DNA from: an uncultured Eubacteriales bacterium
GTDB taxonomy: Bacteria; Bacillota; Clostridia; TANB77; CAG-508
Assembly (NCBI GenBank): GCA_949288095.1
Contig: CASEIX010000016.1
Span: 1-40,758 of the forward strand
Direction: 5' to 3'
Length of the DNA stretch: 40,758 bases
The notes under the pieces were generated by a model. The model worked only from the letters and a program-made list of their open reading frames with translations, searched no databases and was not told the DNA's origin. The position numbers and the translations under genes were made by a program. Numbering within the stretch: the stretch's first letter is position 1; every line of letters begins with the position of its first letter. Positions 23,372 to 33,091 of this stretch are shown here, in pieces.

Positions 23372-24604
23372 ATGGAACGACAACAAAATAGAGGAATTAC
23401 ATTAATTGCACTAGTGATGACAATTATCATTCTATTAATTTTAGCAGGAATTACAATAAATGCCATAACAGGAGATAATGGAATTATAGGAAATGCAGGA
23501 ACAGCTAAAGAAGAAACAGAGATTAGTGAAGAAAAAGAAATAGTAGAACAAGCAACTGTGGTTACAATGGGAAAAGATAAATATGGTAATATTAAACAAG
23601 AAACATTACAGGAAGAATTAGTAGATGATGGTGTTGAAGTTACACAATCAGGAAATAATTTTATATGTAGGTTTCCAAGTGAAAGGGAATATATAGTTAG
23701 TCAAGATGGCGATGTAACTGAAAAAAAAGGATTGTTAGCATCTGAAATAACAAGCGAAAATTATGGAAGTTATGTAATGAACTATTCAGATATTGATGTG
23801 GCAGATGGAGGAGAAAGTCAAAAATCAGATTGGCAAATATATTATACAGGAAAAGTAGGAAATGAATCTGAGGAACATATATATTTAATATCTAGCAATT
23901 ATATAAGTGTAGAAAGTATACCAGCAACAAAAAATAATCATACAGTAAATAAAGGAAGTTATCCATATTCAACAAATCTTTGGAATATTTTAGTAGATTA
24001 TCCAAATGGATCAGATGATGTTGTGGAAGAAACAAGATACTTAAATGGACAATATTATGAGTATTTAACATATAATAAAACAAGAAGTACAAATGATAAT
24101 ATGAAAGCAGTAGCATATATGTGTGATACAAGTGTATGGAATAAATTTAAAACAGATAAAGCTGATTTTGCTATAGGCGGGCCAACAATTGAATTGCTTT
24201 TTAAATCATATAATAAAAAATATGGAACCAATTATTTAGCAGGAAGTTTAGAAAGTAATGAAACATCAAAAGATAGTGAAGGAAATCCAGTAGAATCTAT
24301 TACCAGAGTGGGATATAGTATAAGTAATAACGGAGGAGAGAATTGGGCTATAGCTTATACTTATGGAATCATAAATACTAATGATAATACATATGTTTTG
24401 AGATCGGGAAATGCTAATGGCGTATTTTTAGCATCACCATCAGGAACAACAAGTCAATCATCGTCTTTAATAAGAGTTAATAATAATGGACAAATTTCTC
24501 CTGATGGACCTGGAAGCGTAATGCAAGGAATTCGCCCAATTGTCTGTTTAAAGGATGATGTACAACTTGAAAAAGTTAATAATGGGTATAGGATAGTGGA
24601 ATAA
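23372..24604 (+). CDS. Pilin-like surface protein C
   Basis: 410 aa. Prepilin-like N-terminus: MERQQNRG then ITLIALVMTIIILLILAGIT. Residues 30-100 (DNGIIGNAGTAKEETEISEE, EIVEQATVVTMGKDKYGNI) match protein B closely. The region from about 120 matches protein A: DWQIYYTGKVG, MCDTSVWNKF, GGPTIELLFKSYNKKYGTNY, then GVFLASPSG and the intact ending GIRPIVCLKDDVQLEKV. It therefore looks like a mosaic of B at the front and A at the back. RBS CAAAGGAGG, 25 bp from the right site of switch C, which is OFF here. The gene splits mscS from the rimP operon. Surface role inferred. Confidence 0.77.
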   Translation: MERQQNRGITLIALVMTIIILLILAGITINAITGDNGIIGNAGTAKEETEISEEKEIVEQATVVTMGKDKYGNIKQETLQEELVDDGVEVTQSGNNFICRFPSEREYIVSQDGDVTEKKGLLASEITSENYGSYVMNYSDIDVADGGESQKSDWQIYYTGKVGNESEEHIYLISSNYISVESIPATKNNHTVNKGSYPYSTNLWNILVDYPNGSDDVVEETRYLNGQYYEYLTYNKTRSTNDNMKAVAYMCDTSVWNKFKTDKADFAIGGPTIELLFKSYNKKYGTNYLAGSLESNETSKDSEGNPVESITRVGYSISNNGGENWAIAYTYGIINTNDNTYVLRSGNANGVFLASPSGTTSQSSSLIRVNNNGQISPDGPGSVMQGIRPIVCLKDDVQLEKVNNGYRIVE

Positions 24605-24674
24605 GGATTTATAAATGAAATTTCTTAAGTGATGGCAATTTATTAAAAATATTAAATAAAAATTTGAAAAAACC

Positions 24675-24703
24675 TTGCATTTTTGGTAAAAAGTGGGTAT
24701 AAT
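24675..24703 (+). promoter_or_regulatory. Promoter of the rimP-nusA-infB operon
   Basis: TTGCAT at 24675-24680, 17-bp spacer, TATAAT at 24698-24703. A leader hairpin (GAGTGGGA 24730-24737 with TCCCACTC 24743-24750) followed by TTAAATTTT lies before rimP and could act as a weak attenuator. Confidence 0.75.
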
Positions 24704-24779
24704 ATATAAGGAAAACAACAAGAGCGAGAGAGTGGGAACAAATCCCACTCTTAAATTTTGAAAAAAGGAGGAAAACTTC

Positions 24780-25232
24780 TTGGCAAATATAGAAGAAAAA
24801 GTTGAGAACCTATTAAAAGAAAAAATAGAAAATATAGGTTATGACTTATATGATGTAGAATATGCAAAAGAAGGAAAAAACTATTTCCTAAGAATCTATA
24901 TTGATAAACCAGAAGGAATAGACTTAAAAGACTGTGAAAAAGTAAATGATGAAATATCAGATTTACTAGATGAAGCAAATTATATCAAAGAACAATATTT
25001 CTTAGAGGTATCATCACCAGGAATAGAAAGAGTGTTAAGAAAAGATAAACACTTAGAACAAAATAAAGAAAAAGAAGTTTCTATCAAATTATTCAAAAAA
25101 GATGCATTAGGAAATAAAGAATATCAAGGAATTTTAAAAGATTTTAATGAAGAATATATCCTATTGGAAGATGATATAAAAATTGAAAGAAAGAATATAG
25201 CACAAATCAAAACTATATATCATTGGGATTGA
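24780..25232 (+). CDS. rimP: Ribosome maturation factor RimP
   Basis: 150 aa. GYDLYDVEYAKEGKNYFLRI, IDKPEGIDLKDCEKVNDEIS and YFLEVSSPGIERVLRKDKHL are the RimP core; the C-terminal SH3-like domain follows (ILKDFNEEYILLEDDIKIER). Needed for 30S assembly. TTG start at 24780, set by AAGGAGG 8 nt upstream and the absence of a nearby ATG. It ends with TGA. First gene of the classic rimP-nusA-ylxR-ylxQ-infB operon. Confidence 0.95.
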   Translation: MANIEEKVENLLKEKIENIGYDLYDVEYAKEGKNYFLRIYIDKPEGIDLKDCEKVNDEISDLLDEANYIKEQYFLEVSSPGIERVLRKDKHLEQNKEKEVSIKLFKKDALGNKEYQGILKDFNEEYILLEDDIKIERKNIAQIKTIYHWD

Positions 25233-25256
25233 AAAGAAAGAAAGGAAGGAAAGAAA

Positions 25257-26414
25257 ATGAAAAGCAAAAGCAAAGCAAAAGAACCAGCAATCGATAATAA
25301 AGAATTAATATTAGCCTTAGAAGAATTAGAAAAAGAGAAAGGAATCAAAAAAGAATATTTATTAGAATCCATTGAAACAGCACTATTAACAGCATATAAA
25401 AGAAATTTTGATGCATTAGAAAATGTAAAAATTGTCATGGACCCACAAACTGGTGCAACACATGTATATTCTATAAAAGAAGTTATGGAACATGCAAATG
25501 ATAGTGCATTAGAAATCAGTTTAGAAGATGCTAAAAAAATCAACAAAGATGTGAATATCGGAGATACAGTAGAAGTAGAAATTGTTCCAAGAAACTTTGG
25601 AAGAATTGCAGCACAAACAGCAAAACAAGTTATCATTCAAAAATTAAGAGAAGCAGAAAGAGAAATTATTTACACAGAATTTAATGATAGAAAAGGCGAA
25701 ATTGTTTCAGGAATTATTCAAAAAGCAGATAAAAATATTGTGGTAATGGATTTAGGAAGACTAGAAGGAATCATGCCAACAAAAGAACAAGTACCAACCG
25801 AAACTTATAGAGTCAATGATAAAATAAAAGGATATGTACTAGATGTAGAAAGAGGGGCAAAAGGAGCACCACAAGTTATTGTATCTAGAAGTCATCCTGA
25901 TTTTGTCAGAAAATTATTAGAATTTGAAATACCAGAAATTTATGAAGGGGTTATTGAAATTAAGAGTGTGTCAAGAGACCCAGGGTATAGAAGTAAAGTA
26001 GCAGTATATTCTCCAGATCCAAACATTGACCCAGTTGGTTCTTGTGTAGGACAAAAAGGTGTTAGAATTCAAAATGTCATCAATGAATTAAATGGAGAAA
26101 AAATAGATGTTATTGAATGGAATGAAGACCCATCAATTTATATATCTTCAGCATTATTACCAGCACAAATATTGGCAGTAGATATAAAAGAAGAAGAAAA
26201 ATTTGCACAAGTCATTGTTCCAGATGACCAATTATCACTTGCTATTGGAAAATCAGGACAAAATGCAAGATTAGCAGCTAAATTAACAAATTGGAAAATA
26301 GATATTAAATCAGAAACCCAATTTAGAGAAATGTTAATGAAAGCACAAGAAGCTGAAACACAAAATGAAGAACCAATAGAAGAAAAACAAGAACAAGCAG
26401 AAAATGAAGAATAA
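25257..26414 (+). CDS. nusA: Transcription termination/antitermination factor NusA
   Basis: 385 aa, the short Gram-positive form without C-terminal acidic repeats. N-terminal RNAP-binding domain (1-130, NKELILALEELEKEKGIKKE), S1 domain (about 135-200, GEIVSGIIQKADKNIVVMDL), KH1 (VSRSHPDFVRKLLEFEIPEI, then CVGQKGVRIQNVINEL) and KH2 (DDQLSLAIGKSGQNARLAAK). It binds RNA polymerase and nascent RNA, setting pausing and termination. The tail is Gln/Glu-rich. RBS AAGGAAGG. 24 bp after rimP. Confidence 0.97.
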   Translation: MKSKSKAKEPAIDNKELILALEELEKEKGIKKEYLLESIETALLTAYKRNFDALENVKIVMDPQTGATHVYSIKEVMEHANDSALEISLEDAKKINKDVNIGDTVEVEIVPRNFGRIAAQTAKQVIIQKLREAEREIIYTEFNDRKGEIVSGIIQKADKNIVVMDLGRLEGIMPTKEQVPTETYRVNDKIKGYVLDVERGAKGAPQVIVSRSHPDFVRKLLEFEIPEIYEGVIEIKSVSRDPGYRSKVAVYSPDPNIDPVGSCVGQKGVRIQNVINELNGEKIDVIEWNEDPSIYISSALLPAQILAVDIKEEEKFAQVIVPDDQLSLAIGKSGQNARLAAKLTNWKIDIKSETQFREMLMKAQEAETQNEEPIEEKQEQAENEE

Positions 26415-26485
26415 TTGAGATTATAAAACATAAAATAAAATGGACAATAATTGAAAAAATAAACTGTTCGAATGGAGGGTTTTAA

Positions 26486-26746
26486 GTGAAAAAAATACCA
26501 CAAAGAACCTGTATGGGATGTAATGAAAAAAAAGATAAAAATCAATTCATTAGAATTGTGAAAAATAAAGAAAATGAGATACACATAGACAGAACAGGTA
26601 AGATGGAAGGCAGAGGGGCATATATTTGTAATAATATAAACTGCCTAGAAAAAGTTATCAAATCAAAAAGATTAGAAAAAGTATTAGATATACATATATC
26701 AGACGAAATTTATGAAAGTTTAAGAGGTGTCATTCTTGGTAAATAA
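26486..26746 (+). CDS. rnpM: YlxR-family RNA-binding protein (RNase P modulator RnpM)
   Basis: 86 aa from GTG behind GGAGGG. PQRTCMGCNEKKDKNQFIRI and GRGAYICNNINCLEK are the YlxR signatures, with Cys residues conserved. Recent work in Bacillus links YlxR to RNase P control. It lies between nusA and ylxQ; its last codons overlap the TTG start of ylxQ by 11 nt, a sign of translational coupling. Confidence 0.92.
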   Translation: MKKIPQRTCMGCNEKKDKNQFIRIVKNKENEIHIDRTGKMEGRGAYICNNINCLEKVIKSKRLEKVLDIHISDEIYESLRGVILGK

Positions 26747-27057
26747 GAAAATATTAGGTTTAATTGGATTATCTGCAAAAGCACGGAAAAATAGCTTTTG
26801 GTGCAGACAGCGTAGAAAATAGTATAAAAAAGAGATTAGTGAAGTTAGTGATTCTAGCAGAGGATTCATCAGACAGAACAAAAGATAAATTTAAAAAAAT
26901 ATGTGGAGAGTTTCATATACCAATCATACAAATAGCAGATATAGAAACATTAAGTAAAGCGATAGGAAAGAAAAATAAAGCAATCATTGGTATACAAGAT
27001 ATAAATTTATCTAAAGAAATAGAAAAAATAAACAATGGGGGTGAAGTTCTTGGGTAA
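26736..27057 (+). pseudogene. L7Ae-family protein YlxQ, frameshifted by one base
   Basis: Reading from TTG 26736 gives NKKILGLIGLSAKA, the usual YlxQ start, up to the codon gca at 26781-26783. The rest, GKIAFGADSVENSIKKRLVK and VILAEDSSDRTK, continues only in the +1 frame from 26785. A single extra C at 26784 explains both; removing it gives a normal 106-aa protein. YlxQ/L7Ae-like proteins bind kink-turn RNA. Without the shift it would overlap ylxR upstream and infB downstream by a few bases, as in other Clostridia. A distal-only product from ATG 26764 is possible but would lack the first strand. Real lesion or sequencing error cannot be told apart here. Confidence 0.8.
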
Positions 27058-29932
27058 GATAAAAATACATGAAATAGCAAAAAAATTAAATTTAACAAGT
27101 AAAGAAGTATTAGATATTGCTAACAAATTAAATATTGAAGCCAAAAGTCATTTAAGTGGTGTGGAAGAAGAGGAAGCCAAAAGAATAGAAGAAGCAATTG
27201 CAAAGAAAAATACAGGAGCAAAAAAAGTAGCAGAGAATAAAGAAACCAAAAAGGATTCTAAAAAAGAAAACAAAAAAGAAACACCTGTTATTATTAGGAG
27301 AGAAGTGATTATTTCACAAGATGAATCTGAAAAGAATAAAGAAGTAGTAAAAAAAGAAGAAAAAAGAAATAACAATATTGGTTTTGTGGAGAGAAAAGCG
27401 AACAAAGATTATAATATTGTTTATAGAAATAAACCAAATAAACCAATGACAGTTAGTGAACTGTTTGGATTAAATAAACCAGAACCAAAGAAGGAAGAAG
27501 TAAAAAAAGAAGAAAAAACAGAAGCAAAAAGTGAAACAGTTGTAAAAGAAGAAACAAATACAAAACCAGAAGTGAAAACTGTTCAAGAAGAAAAATCTAA
27601 CAAAGTTCCAGAAAAGGTTGAAGAAAATAAGAGTATGAAAACAGAGACAAAAAATGTAAGAGTAAATAACAATAATAATACGAATAATCATTATCAAAAT
27701 AGAAACAATAATAATTATAATAATCAAAGAAGAAATAATTTCAACAATAATAATGCTACTAACTTCAATAATAGAAATAATAAATTTAATAATAGAAATG
27801 CCAATAATAATGATCGATATGGAAAAAGACCATTAGATGAAAAAGGTATTGAGAAAAATATAAAAAATATCATGGCAACAGAAGTAGTAGAAAAAGAAAA
27901 TGTAAGAGAATATAATAAGAATATTGACAAACAAAAAAATAATAATCGATTTGATGAAAATAAAAATACTAAAAAGTCAAAAAATAGAAGAAATTCTAAT
28001 AATGGTAATTTTGATGAAGGAAAATTAAAAACATTAAAAACAGCAAATCAATTATCTAATATGTTTGATGACCAAGAAGGTGGTATGCTAGATTATTATG
28101 ATTTAACAACAGAAAGAGGAAGAAGAGGAAAGAAAAAGAAAAATCAAAATCAAGAAGAAAGAACAAAACAAAAAATCTTTAAATTAACAGATATAGAAAT
28201 TCCAGAAACGATTACAGTAAAAGACTTAGCTGCTGAAATGAAAAAAACAACAGCAGAAGTTATCAAAAAATTATTAGGTTTTGGTGTTATGGCTACCATC
28301 AACCAAGAAATCGATTTTGATACAGCATATTTAATTGCTCAAGAATTTGGTATTACAGCAACAAAGAAAGAAACGGTGACAGAGGAAGATATCTTATTTG
28401 ACGAATCTGAAGATAGAGAAGAAGATTTAGTACCAAGACCACCAGTTGTTGTTGTTATGGGACATGTAGACCATGGTAAAACATCTCTTTTAGATGCCAT
28501 CAGAAAAACAAATGTGATTGAAGGAGAAGCAGGAGGAATTACACAAGCAATTGGTGCATACATGGTAAAAATTAATGATAGAGAAATCACTTTCTTAGAT
28601 ACACCAGGACATGAAGCATTTACAGCAATGCGTGCGAGAGGTGCACAAATTACAGATATTGCTATCTTGGTAGTTGCTGCAAATGATGGTGTTATGCCTC
28701 AAACAGTTGAAGCCATTAACCATGCAAAATCAGCAGGAATTCCAATTATTGTTGCGATTAACAAAATTGATTTACCAGATGCTAATATTGATAAAGTAAA
28801 ACAAGAATTAATGGCATATGAATTGGTACCAGAAGAATGGGGTGGAGATACGATTTATGTTCCAATCTCTGCTAAGAAACATCAAAATATAGACCAATTA
28901 TTAGAAATGGTATTATTAGAAGCAGATGTATTAGAATTAAAAGCAAATCCACATAAACAAGCAAAAGGTGCTGTTATCGAAGCAAGATTAGATAAAGCAA
29001 AAGGTGCCATTGCAACCATGTTGGTACAAAGAGGAACTTTAGATGTGGGAGACACCATTGTGGTTGGTTCATCAATCGGAAGAATCAGAGCGATGGTAAA
29101 TGATAAAGGTAAAAAAGTAAAATCAGCAGGTCCATCAACACCGGTTGAAATCATGGGATTAACAGATGTACCAGAAGCTGGAGATACTTTCTATGAAGTG
29201 AAAAATGAAAAAATGGCAAAACATCTAATAGAAAGAAGAAAACGTCAAGCTAGAGAAAAAGCAATTAATAGTGTGACAAAAGTAACGTTAGACAATCTAT
29301 TTAGCCAAATGGAAGAAGGAAAACTAAAAGTATTGAACTTAATCGTAAAAGCAGATGTACAAGGTTCTGTAGAAGCTGTAAAACAATCATTAGAAAAATT
29401 ACAAAATGAAGAAGTGAGAGTAAAAGTAATTCATAGTGCAGCAGGAGCCGTTAATCAATCAGATGTTACACTTGCAAAAGTATCTAATGCCATTATCATT
29501 GCATTTAATGTAAGACCTGACCATACAGCAAAAGAAATGGCAGAAAAAGAAGAAGTAGAAATCAAACAATATTCTGTTATTTACCAAGCAATAGAAGATG
29601 TAGAGGCTGCTATGAAGGGAATGTTAGCACCAAAATATGAAGAAAAAGTAATCGGAAATGTAGAAGTAAGACAAATCTTCAAAATTTCAAATGTAGGAAC
29701 TGTTGCAGGAGCTTATGTATTAAATGGAAAAGTAGAAAGAAATGCAGGTGTCAGAGTAATTCGTGATAATATTGTTATCCATGACGGACATTTAGCAACA
29801 TTAAAGAGATTTAAAGATGATGTAAAAGAAGTAACAAAAGGTTTTGAATGTGGAATGCAAATTGAAGATTATAATGACATCAAAGAAGGAGACATCATTG
29901 AAGTTTATGTGATGGAAGAAATAAAAAGATAA
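27050..29932 (+). CDS. infB: Translation initiation factor IF-2
   Basis: 960 aa. N-terminal IF2N module ([20 protein letters not shown]), then about 300 residues of low-complexity Lys/Glu and Asn/Arg-rich linker, a second IF2N module (about 375-430), GTPase domain with GHVDHGKT (about residue 472), DTPGHEAF and NKIDLPDA, then beta-barrel domains II-IV. It delivers fMet-tRNA to the 30S subunit and promotes subunit joining. TTG 27050 is chosen: GGGGGTG lies 6 nt upstream and the protein then begins GKIKIHEIA as in the family; the ATG at 27035 would precede that RBS. It overlaps the end of ylxQ. Confidence 0.96.
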   Translation: MGKIKIHEIAKKLNLTSKEVLDIANKLNIEAKSHLSGVEEEEAKRIEEAIAKKNTGAKKVAENKETKKDSKKENKKETPVIIRREVIISQDESEKNKEVVKKEEKRNNNIGFVERKANKDYNIVYRNKPNKPMTVSELFGLNKPEPKKEEVKKEEKTEAKSETVVKEETNTKPEVKTVQEEKSNKVPEKVEENKSMKTETKNVRVNNNNNTNNHYQNRNNNNYNNQRRNNFNNNNATNFNNRNNKFNNRNANNNDRYGKRPLDEKGIEKNIKNIMATEVVEKENVREYNKNIDKQKNNNRFDENKNTKKSKNRRNSNNGNFDEGKLKTLKTANQLSNMFDDQEGGMLDYYDLTTERGRRGKKKKNQNQEERTKQKIFKLTDIEIPETITVKDLAAEMKKTTAEVIKKLLGFGVMATINQEIDFDTAYLIAQEFGITATKKETVTEEDILFDESEDREEDLVPRPPVVVVMGHVDHGKTSLLDAIRKTNVIEGEAGGITQAIGAYMVKINDREITFLDTPGHEAFTAMRARGAQITDIAILVVAANDGVMPQTVEAINHAKSAGIPIIVAINKIDLPDANIDKVKQELMAYELVPEEWGGDTIYVPISAKKHQNIDQLLEMVLLEADVLELKANPHKQAKGAVIEARLDKAKGAIATMLVQRGTLDVGDTIVVGSSIGRIRAMVNDKGKKVKSAGPSTPVEIMGLTDVPEAGDTFYEVKNEKMAKHLIERRKRQAREKAINSVTKVTLDNLFSQMEEGKLKVLNLIVKADVQGSVEAVKQSLEKLQNEEVRVKVIHSAAGAVNQSDVTLAKVSNAIIIAFNVRPDHTAKEMAEKEEVEIKQYSVIYQAIEDVEAAMKGMLAPKYEEKVIGNVEVRQIFKISNVGTVAGAYVLNGKVERNAGVRVIRDNIVIHDGHLATLKRFKDDVKEVTKGFECGMQIEDYNDIKEGDIIEVYVMEEIKR

Positions 29933-29937
29933 TTTGG

Positions 29938-29963
29938 GAAAAAGGGAGAAAATCCCTTTTTTC
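29938..29963 (+). terminator. Hairpin between infB and rbfA
   Basis: AAAAAGGGA-gaaaa-TCCCTTTTT, 9 bp. The right arm itself is the T-run, so it is likely a weak or partial terminator or an mRNA-processing stem inside the operon. Confidence 0.55.
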
Positions 29964-29983
29964 TAAAACAAAGGAGAGTATAT

Positions 29984-30352
29984 ATGCAAGGAAAAGAAAA
30001 CCCAAGATTGGGGAGAATTGATGAAGAATATAGAAAAGAAATTAGTCAAATTATTGGATATGAATTAAAAAATCCAAATGTAACAGGAATGATTAGTGTT
30101 ACAAAAGTAAAAGTAACTAATGACTTAAAATTTGCAAAAGTGTATGTTAGTATTTTAAATTCAAAAAATATAAAAGATACATTGGCAGGACTAAAAAAAT
30201 CATCAGGATATATTAGAAGTGAATTAGCAAAAAGAGTCAATTTAAGAAATACACCAGAATTAATTTTTGAATTAGATGATTCTATTGAATATGGAGCCAA
30301 AATTGATTCTATTTTAAAAGAGATTATGCCTAAAAAAGAAGAACAAGAGTAA
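29984..30352 (+). CDS. rbfA: 30S ribosome-binding factor RbfA
   Basis: 122 aa. RLGRIDEEYRKEISQIIGYE, MISVTKVKVTNDLKFAKVYV and PELIFELDDSIEYGAKID are the RbfA core with its KH-like fold. Assists late 16S rRNA 5'-end maturation and cold adaptation. RBS AAAGGAG. Next in the operon is nrnA after 18 bp. Confidence 0.95.
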   Translation: MQGKENPRLGRIDEEYRKEISQIIGYELKNPNVTGMISVTKVKVTNDLKFAKVYVSILNSKNIKDTLAGLKKSSGYIRSELAKRVNLRNTPELIFELDDSIEYGAKIDSILKEIMPKKEEQE

Positions 30353-30370
30353 AAAATAGGGGGATATAAT

Positions 30371-31324
30371 ATGACATTAGATGATATTTTAGTAGAAATA
30401 AAACAAGCAGAAACCATTGTGGTAATGGCACACGAATCACCAGATGGAGATGCGATTGGAAGTGTGCTAGCCATGAATTTGGCATTAAAGCAAATGGGAA
30501 AAAAAGTAGATGTAATTGTAAGAGAATTTCCAAGAACATTCGACTTTTTACCAGGTGCTAACACAGTAAAAACAACTTCAGATGTAGAAACATATGATTT
30601 AGCAATTTCATTAGATTGTGCTGATTTAAAGAGATTAGTTGGAAGAGAATATTTTGAAAAGGCCAAAAAAACAATTGTTATTGATCATCATAGTTCTAAC
30701 ATGATGTATGGAGATTTGAATTTTGTCAATCCAGTATCTCCTGCTTGTTGTGAAATTTTAGCAGGTATGTTTGAATATTTTGATATTGACATTGATGCAG
30801 AAATTGGAAGTTGTATTGTTACAGGAATCATCACAGATACAGGAGGATTTAAATATTCAAGTGTTACAGCAGAAACATTTGAATTTACAGCAGAATTATT
30901 AAGGAAAGGTGTTAACATATCTGATATTTATCAAAGAGTATTAGAAACTAGAAGAAAATCTAACTTTGAATTATTAAGAAGAGCAATGAATCGATTAGAA
31001 CTTTTAGAGGATGACAAAATTGCATTTACATATATTAATAAACAAGATGAGGAAGATGTACATGCAGAACCAGGAGACCATGAAGGAATTGTTGAAAATG
31101 CAAGAAGTATAGAAGGTGTTAAGGTTTCTGTATTTATACGTGAAAAGGAAGAAAATCTATATAAAGTTTCTATGAGAACAGGAAATGGTTCAAATATTAA
31201 TGTTTCTGATATTTGCTATATCTTTGGTGGTGGAGGACACCCAAGAGCAGCAGGTGCAACAGTAGCGGGAAATGTAGAACAAGTAAAAGAAAAATTGGTA
31301 AAAGAAATAAAGAAAGTATTATAA
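30371..31324 (+). CDS. nrnA: DHH phosphoesterase, nano-RNase/pAp phosphatase NrnA
   Basis: 317 aa. DHH motifs: AHESPDGDAIGS (metal-binding Asp), SLDCADLKRL and VIDHHSSN; the C-terminal DHHA1 domain carries GGGGHPRAAGATV. Degrades oligoribonucleotides of two to five residues and hydrolyses 3'-phosphoadenosine 5'-phosphate, replacing Orn in Firmicutes. RBS TAGGGGG. Placement between rbfA and truB is the standard Firmicutes order. Confidence 0.94.
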   Translation: MTLDDILVEIKQAETIVVMAHESPDGDAIGSVLAMNLALKQMGKKVDVIVREFPRTFDFLPGANTVKTTSDVETYDLAISLDCADLKRLVGREYFEKAKKTIVIDHHSSNMMYGDLNFVNPVSPACCEILAGMFEYFDIDIDAEIGSCIVTGIITDTGGFKYSSVTAETFEFTAELLRKGVNISDIYQRVLETRRKSNFELLRRAMNRLELLEDDKIAFTYINKQDEEDVHAEPGDHEGIVENARSIEGVKVSVFIREKEENLYKVSMRTGNGSNINVSDICYIFGGGGHPRAAGATVAGNVEQVKEKLVKEIKKVL

Positions 31325-31349
31325 TTAATATTTGAAAAAGAGGTCAAAT

Positions 31350-32210
31350 ATGAATGGAATATTAATTGTCAATAAATCAAAAGGATATACATCACATAAT
31401 ATTGTTACAAAAGTAAAAAAAATAACAGGAGAAAAAGTAGGACATACTGGAACATTAGATCCATTAGCAACAGGTGTATTACCATTGTTGATTGGAAAAG
31501 GAACATTGTGTTCTAAGTATTTAATGAACCATGATAAAACATATACAGTGGTTTTAAAACTAGGAATTAAGAAAAGTACAGGAGATGAAGAAGGCGATAT
31601 TTTACAACAAGAGGTGGTAGATGAGGAACTTTTAGACGAAAACAATGTAAAAATAGTTTTAGAAAGCTTCTTAGGGGAACAAGAACAAATCCCACCTATC
31701 TATTCTGCTATTAAAGTAAATGGAAAAAAGCTATATGAATATGCAAGAAAAGGACAACAAGTAGAAATTCAGCCAAGAAAAATAACGATATATGATATAC
31801 AATTATTAAAAATAGATAAAGCAAATCTTGAAATTCAATTTGAAGTGAGTTGCTCAAAAGGAACATATATTAGAAGTCTATGTGAAGATATTGCAGAAAA
31901 AATGGGAACAATAGGATATATGAAAGAATTACAAAGGACAAGAGTGGGAACCTTTACCATAGAGCAATCTGTTTTGGTAGAGGATTTAAATAAAGAAAAT
32001 GTTGAAAAACATATCATAACCATTGAAAAATTATTTGAAAATTTAGAAAATATAGAGTTAAATGAAAAAAAAATACAACTATTTTTAAATGGTGTAAAAT
32101 TAAGTTTTGATTTAAAAGATGAAATTTATAAAATATATAGCAAGAAACAATTTATAGGAATTGGTGTTGTAAAAGAAAAACTTTTAAAGAGAGATATTAT
32201 AGTTCTATAA
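31350..32210 (+). CDS. truB: tRNA pseudouridine-55 synthase TruB
   Basis: 286 aa. NGILIVNKSKGYTSHNIV, then KVGHTGTLDPLATGVLPLLI with the catalytic Asp, YTVVLKLGIKKSTGD, PPIYSAIKVNGKKLYEYARK and CSKGTYIRSLCEDIA. Modifies U55 in the T-loop of tRNAs. ATG 31350 is preferred to TTG 31332 because AAAGAGGT lies just before it. Last gene of the operon; ribF, which often follows, is absent. Confidence 0.95.
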   Translation: MNGILIVNKSKGYTSHNIVTKVKKITGEKVGHTGTLDPLATGVLPLLIGKGTLCSKYLMNHDKTYTVVLKLGIKKSTGDEEGDILQQEVVDEELLDENNVKIVLESFLGEQEQIPPIYSAIKVNGKKLYEYARKGQQVEIQPRKITIYDIQLLKIDKANLEIQFEVSCSKGTYIRSLCEDIAEKMGTIGYMKELQRTRVGTFTIEQSVLVEDLNKENVEKHIITIEKLFENLENIELNEKKIQLFLNGVKLSFDLKDEIYKIYSKKQFIGIGVVKEKLLKRDIIVL

Positions 32211-32212
32211 TG

Positions 32213-32260
32213 AAAATCACCTTAATATACTTAAAATAGAAAAGTATATGAGGTGATTTT
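32213..32260 (+). promoter_or_regulatory. Long hairpin that contains the start region of the next gene
   Basis: AAAATCACCT (32213-32222) pairs with AGGTGATTTT (32251-32260), and inside it ATATACTT pairs with AAGTATAT, with a 2:1 internal loop. The right arm is the Shine-Dalgarno AGGTGAT immediately before ATG 32261. The stem with its terminal TTTT may terminate truB transcripts and/or hide the ribosome site. Confidence 0.6.
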
Positions 32261-33091
32261 ATGTATTATATAAAAGAAACTGACAAGCCTAGTAAAATTG
32301 CAGAATGGTTACATATTGTAAAATTAGAAAATGATACAATTATTTTACCAATAACAAAGACAAGTTTAGATGAAAAAACGGCATATAAGTTAGCTATAAA
32401 AACAAAGACTATTTTGGATAAAACGAATAGTAAAAAATTAGTATTAAGTAAACAAGTAAAACAACAGGAAAACTATGTCAATTACTTATATTCATATAAT
32501 TATGAGGTCGTAGATGGAAGATGGTTGTTTCAAATGTTATTATTTGATGTTTTAGAATATGTTATAAAAAAGTTAAAAATAAAAGAAGAAGAAATAAAAA
32601 TCGGAATTTTAGTAAATGACATTTCAGAATTAGCAATTTATACAATTGAAAAATTAGTTATGGAATATAAATATGTGAAAATTGTTACCAATCATATTGA
32701 TCGTTTTAAAAATATTGAAGAAAAAATTTCAAAAGAGCAGGGAATCTTTATTAATGTAGGAAATAACAAAAGGAAAATCTTATCTAAAACGAATATCATA
32801 TTAAATCTAGACTTTCCAACAGAAATGATAAACCGATATACAATCGATAGTACAGCGACAATTATTAATTTTAAAGGAAATGTAAAGATAAAAAACAAAA
32901 GATTTAATGGATTGAATATTAATGATTATGAAATTGATTGGAAAACAAATCCACATTTAGAACAGTTTGAAGCAAAAGATATTTATGAAGCTACACAATA
33001 TAAAAATCAACCAATAGAGGAAATCTTAAAAAGGATAAAAAGAGATAATGTAAACATTCAATATTTAAAAGGAATAAAAACGAAGATATAA
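32261..33091 (+). CDS. Uncharacterised alpha/beta protein (possible Rossmann-like)
   Basis: 276 aa, soluble, no signal peptide. Alternating strands and helices are suggested by IKIGILVNDISELAIYTIEK, YVKIVTNHIDRFKNIEEKIS, GIFINVGNNKRKIL and NIILNLDFPTEMINRYTIDS, followed by ATIINFKGNVKIKNKRFNGL. This resembles a dinucleotide-binding type core but there is no clear glycine-rich loop. I do not recognise the family. It is separated from truB by a hairpin that covers its RBS, suggesting translational control. 198 bp of AT-rich sequence without a clear feature separates it from PBP1A. Confidence 0.75.
   Translation: MYYIKETDKPSKIAEWLHIVKLENDTIILPITKTSLDEKTAYKLAIKTKTILDKTNSKKLVLSKQVKQQENYVNYLYSYNYEVVDGRWLFQMLLFDVLEYVIKKLKIKEEEIKIGILVNDISELAIYTIEKLVMEYKYVKIVTNHIDRFKNIEEKISKEQGIFINVGNNKRKILSKTNIILNLDFPTEMINRYTIDSTATIINFKGNVKIKNKRFNGLNINDYEIDWKTNPHLEQFEAKDIYEATQYKNQPIEEILKRIKRDNVNIQYLKGIKTKI

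Noticed and set aside
16489..24604. The other three pilin-like genes as further targets of the DGR
   Set aside because: Their 3' ends show no stretch resembling the TR or its GC-rich end; only the N-terminal module is shared with the DGR target.
24780..25232. Genetic code with TGA as Trp
   Set aside because: TGA ends rimP and the pilin-like gene at 18028 at sensible places, and Trp is encoded by TGG throughout.
27148..27930. Several antisense frames opposite infB
   Set aside because: They mirror the low-complexity linker and have Phe/Ile-rich nonsense composition.
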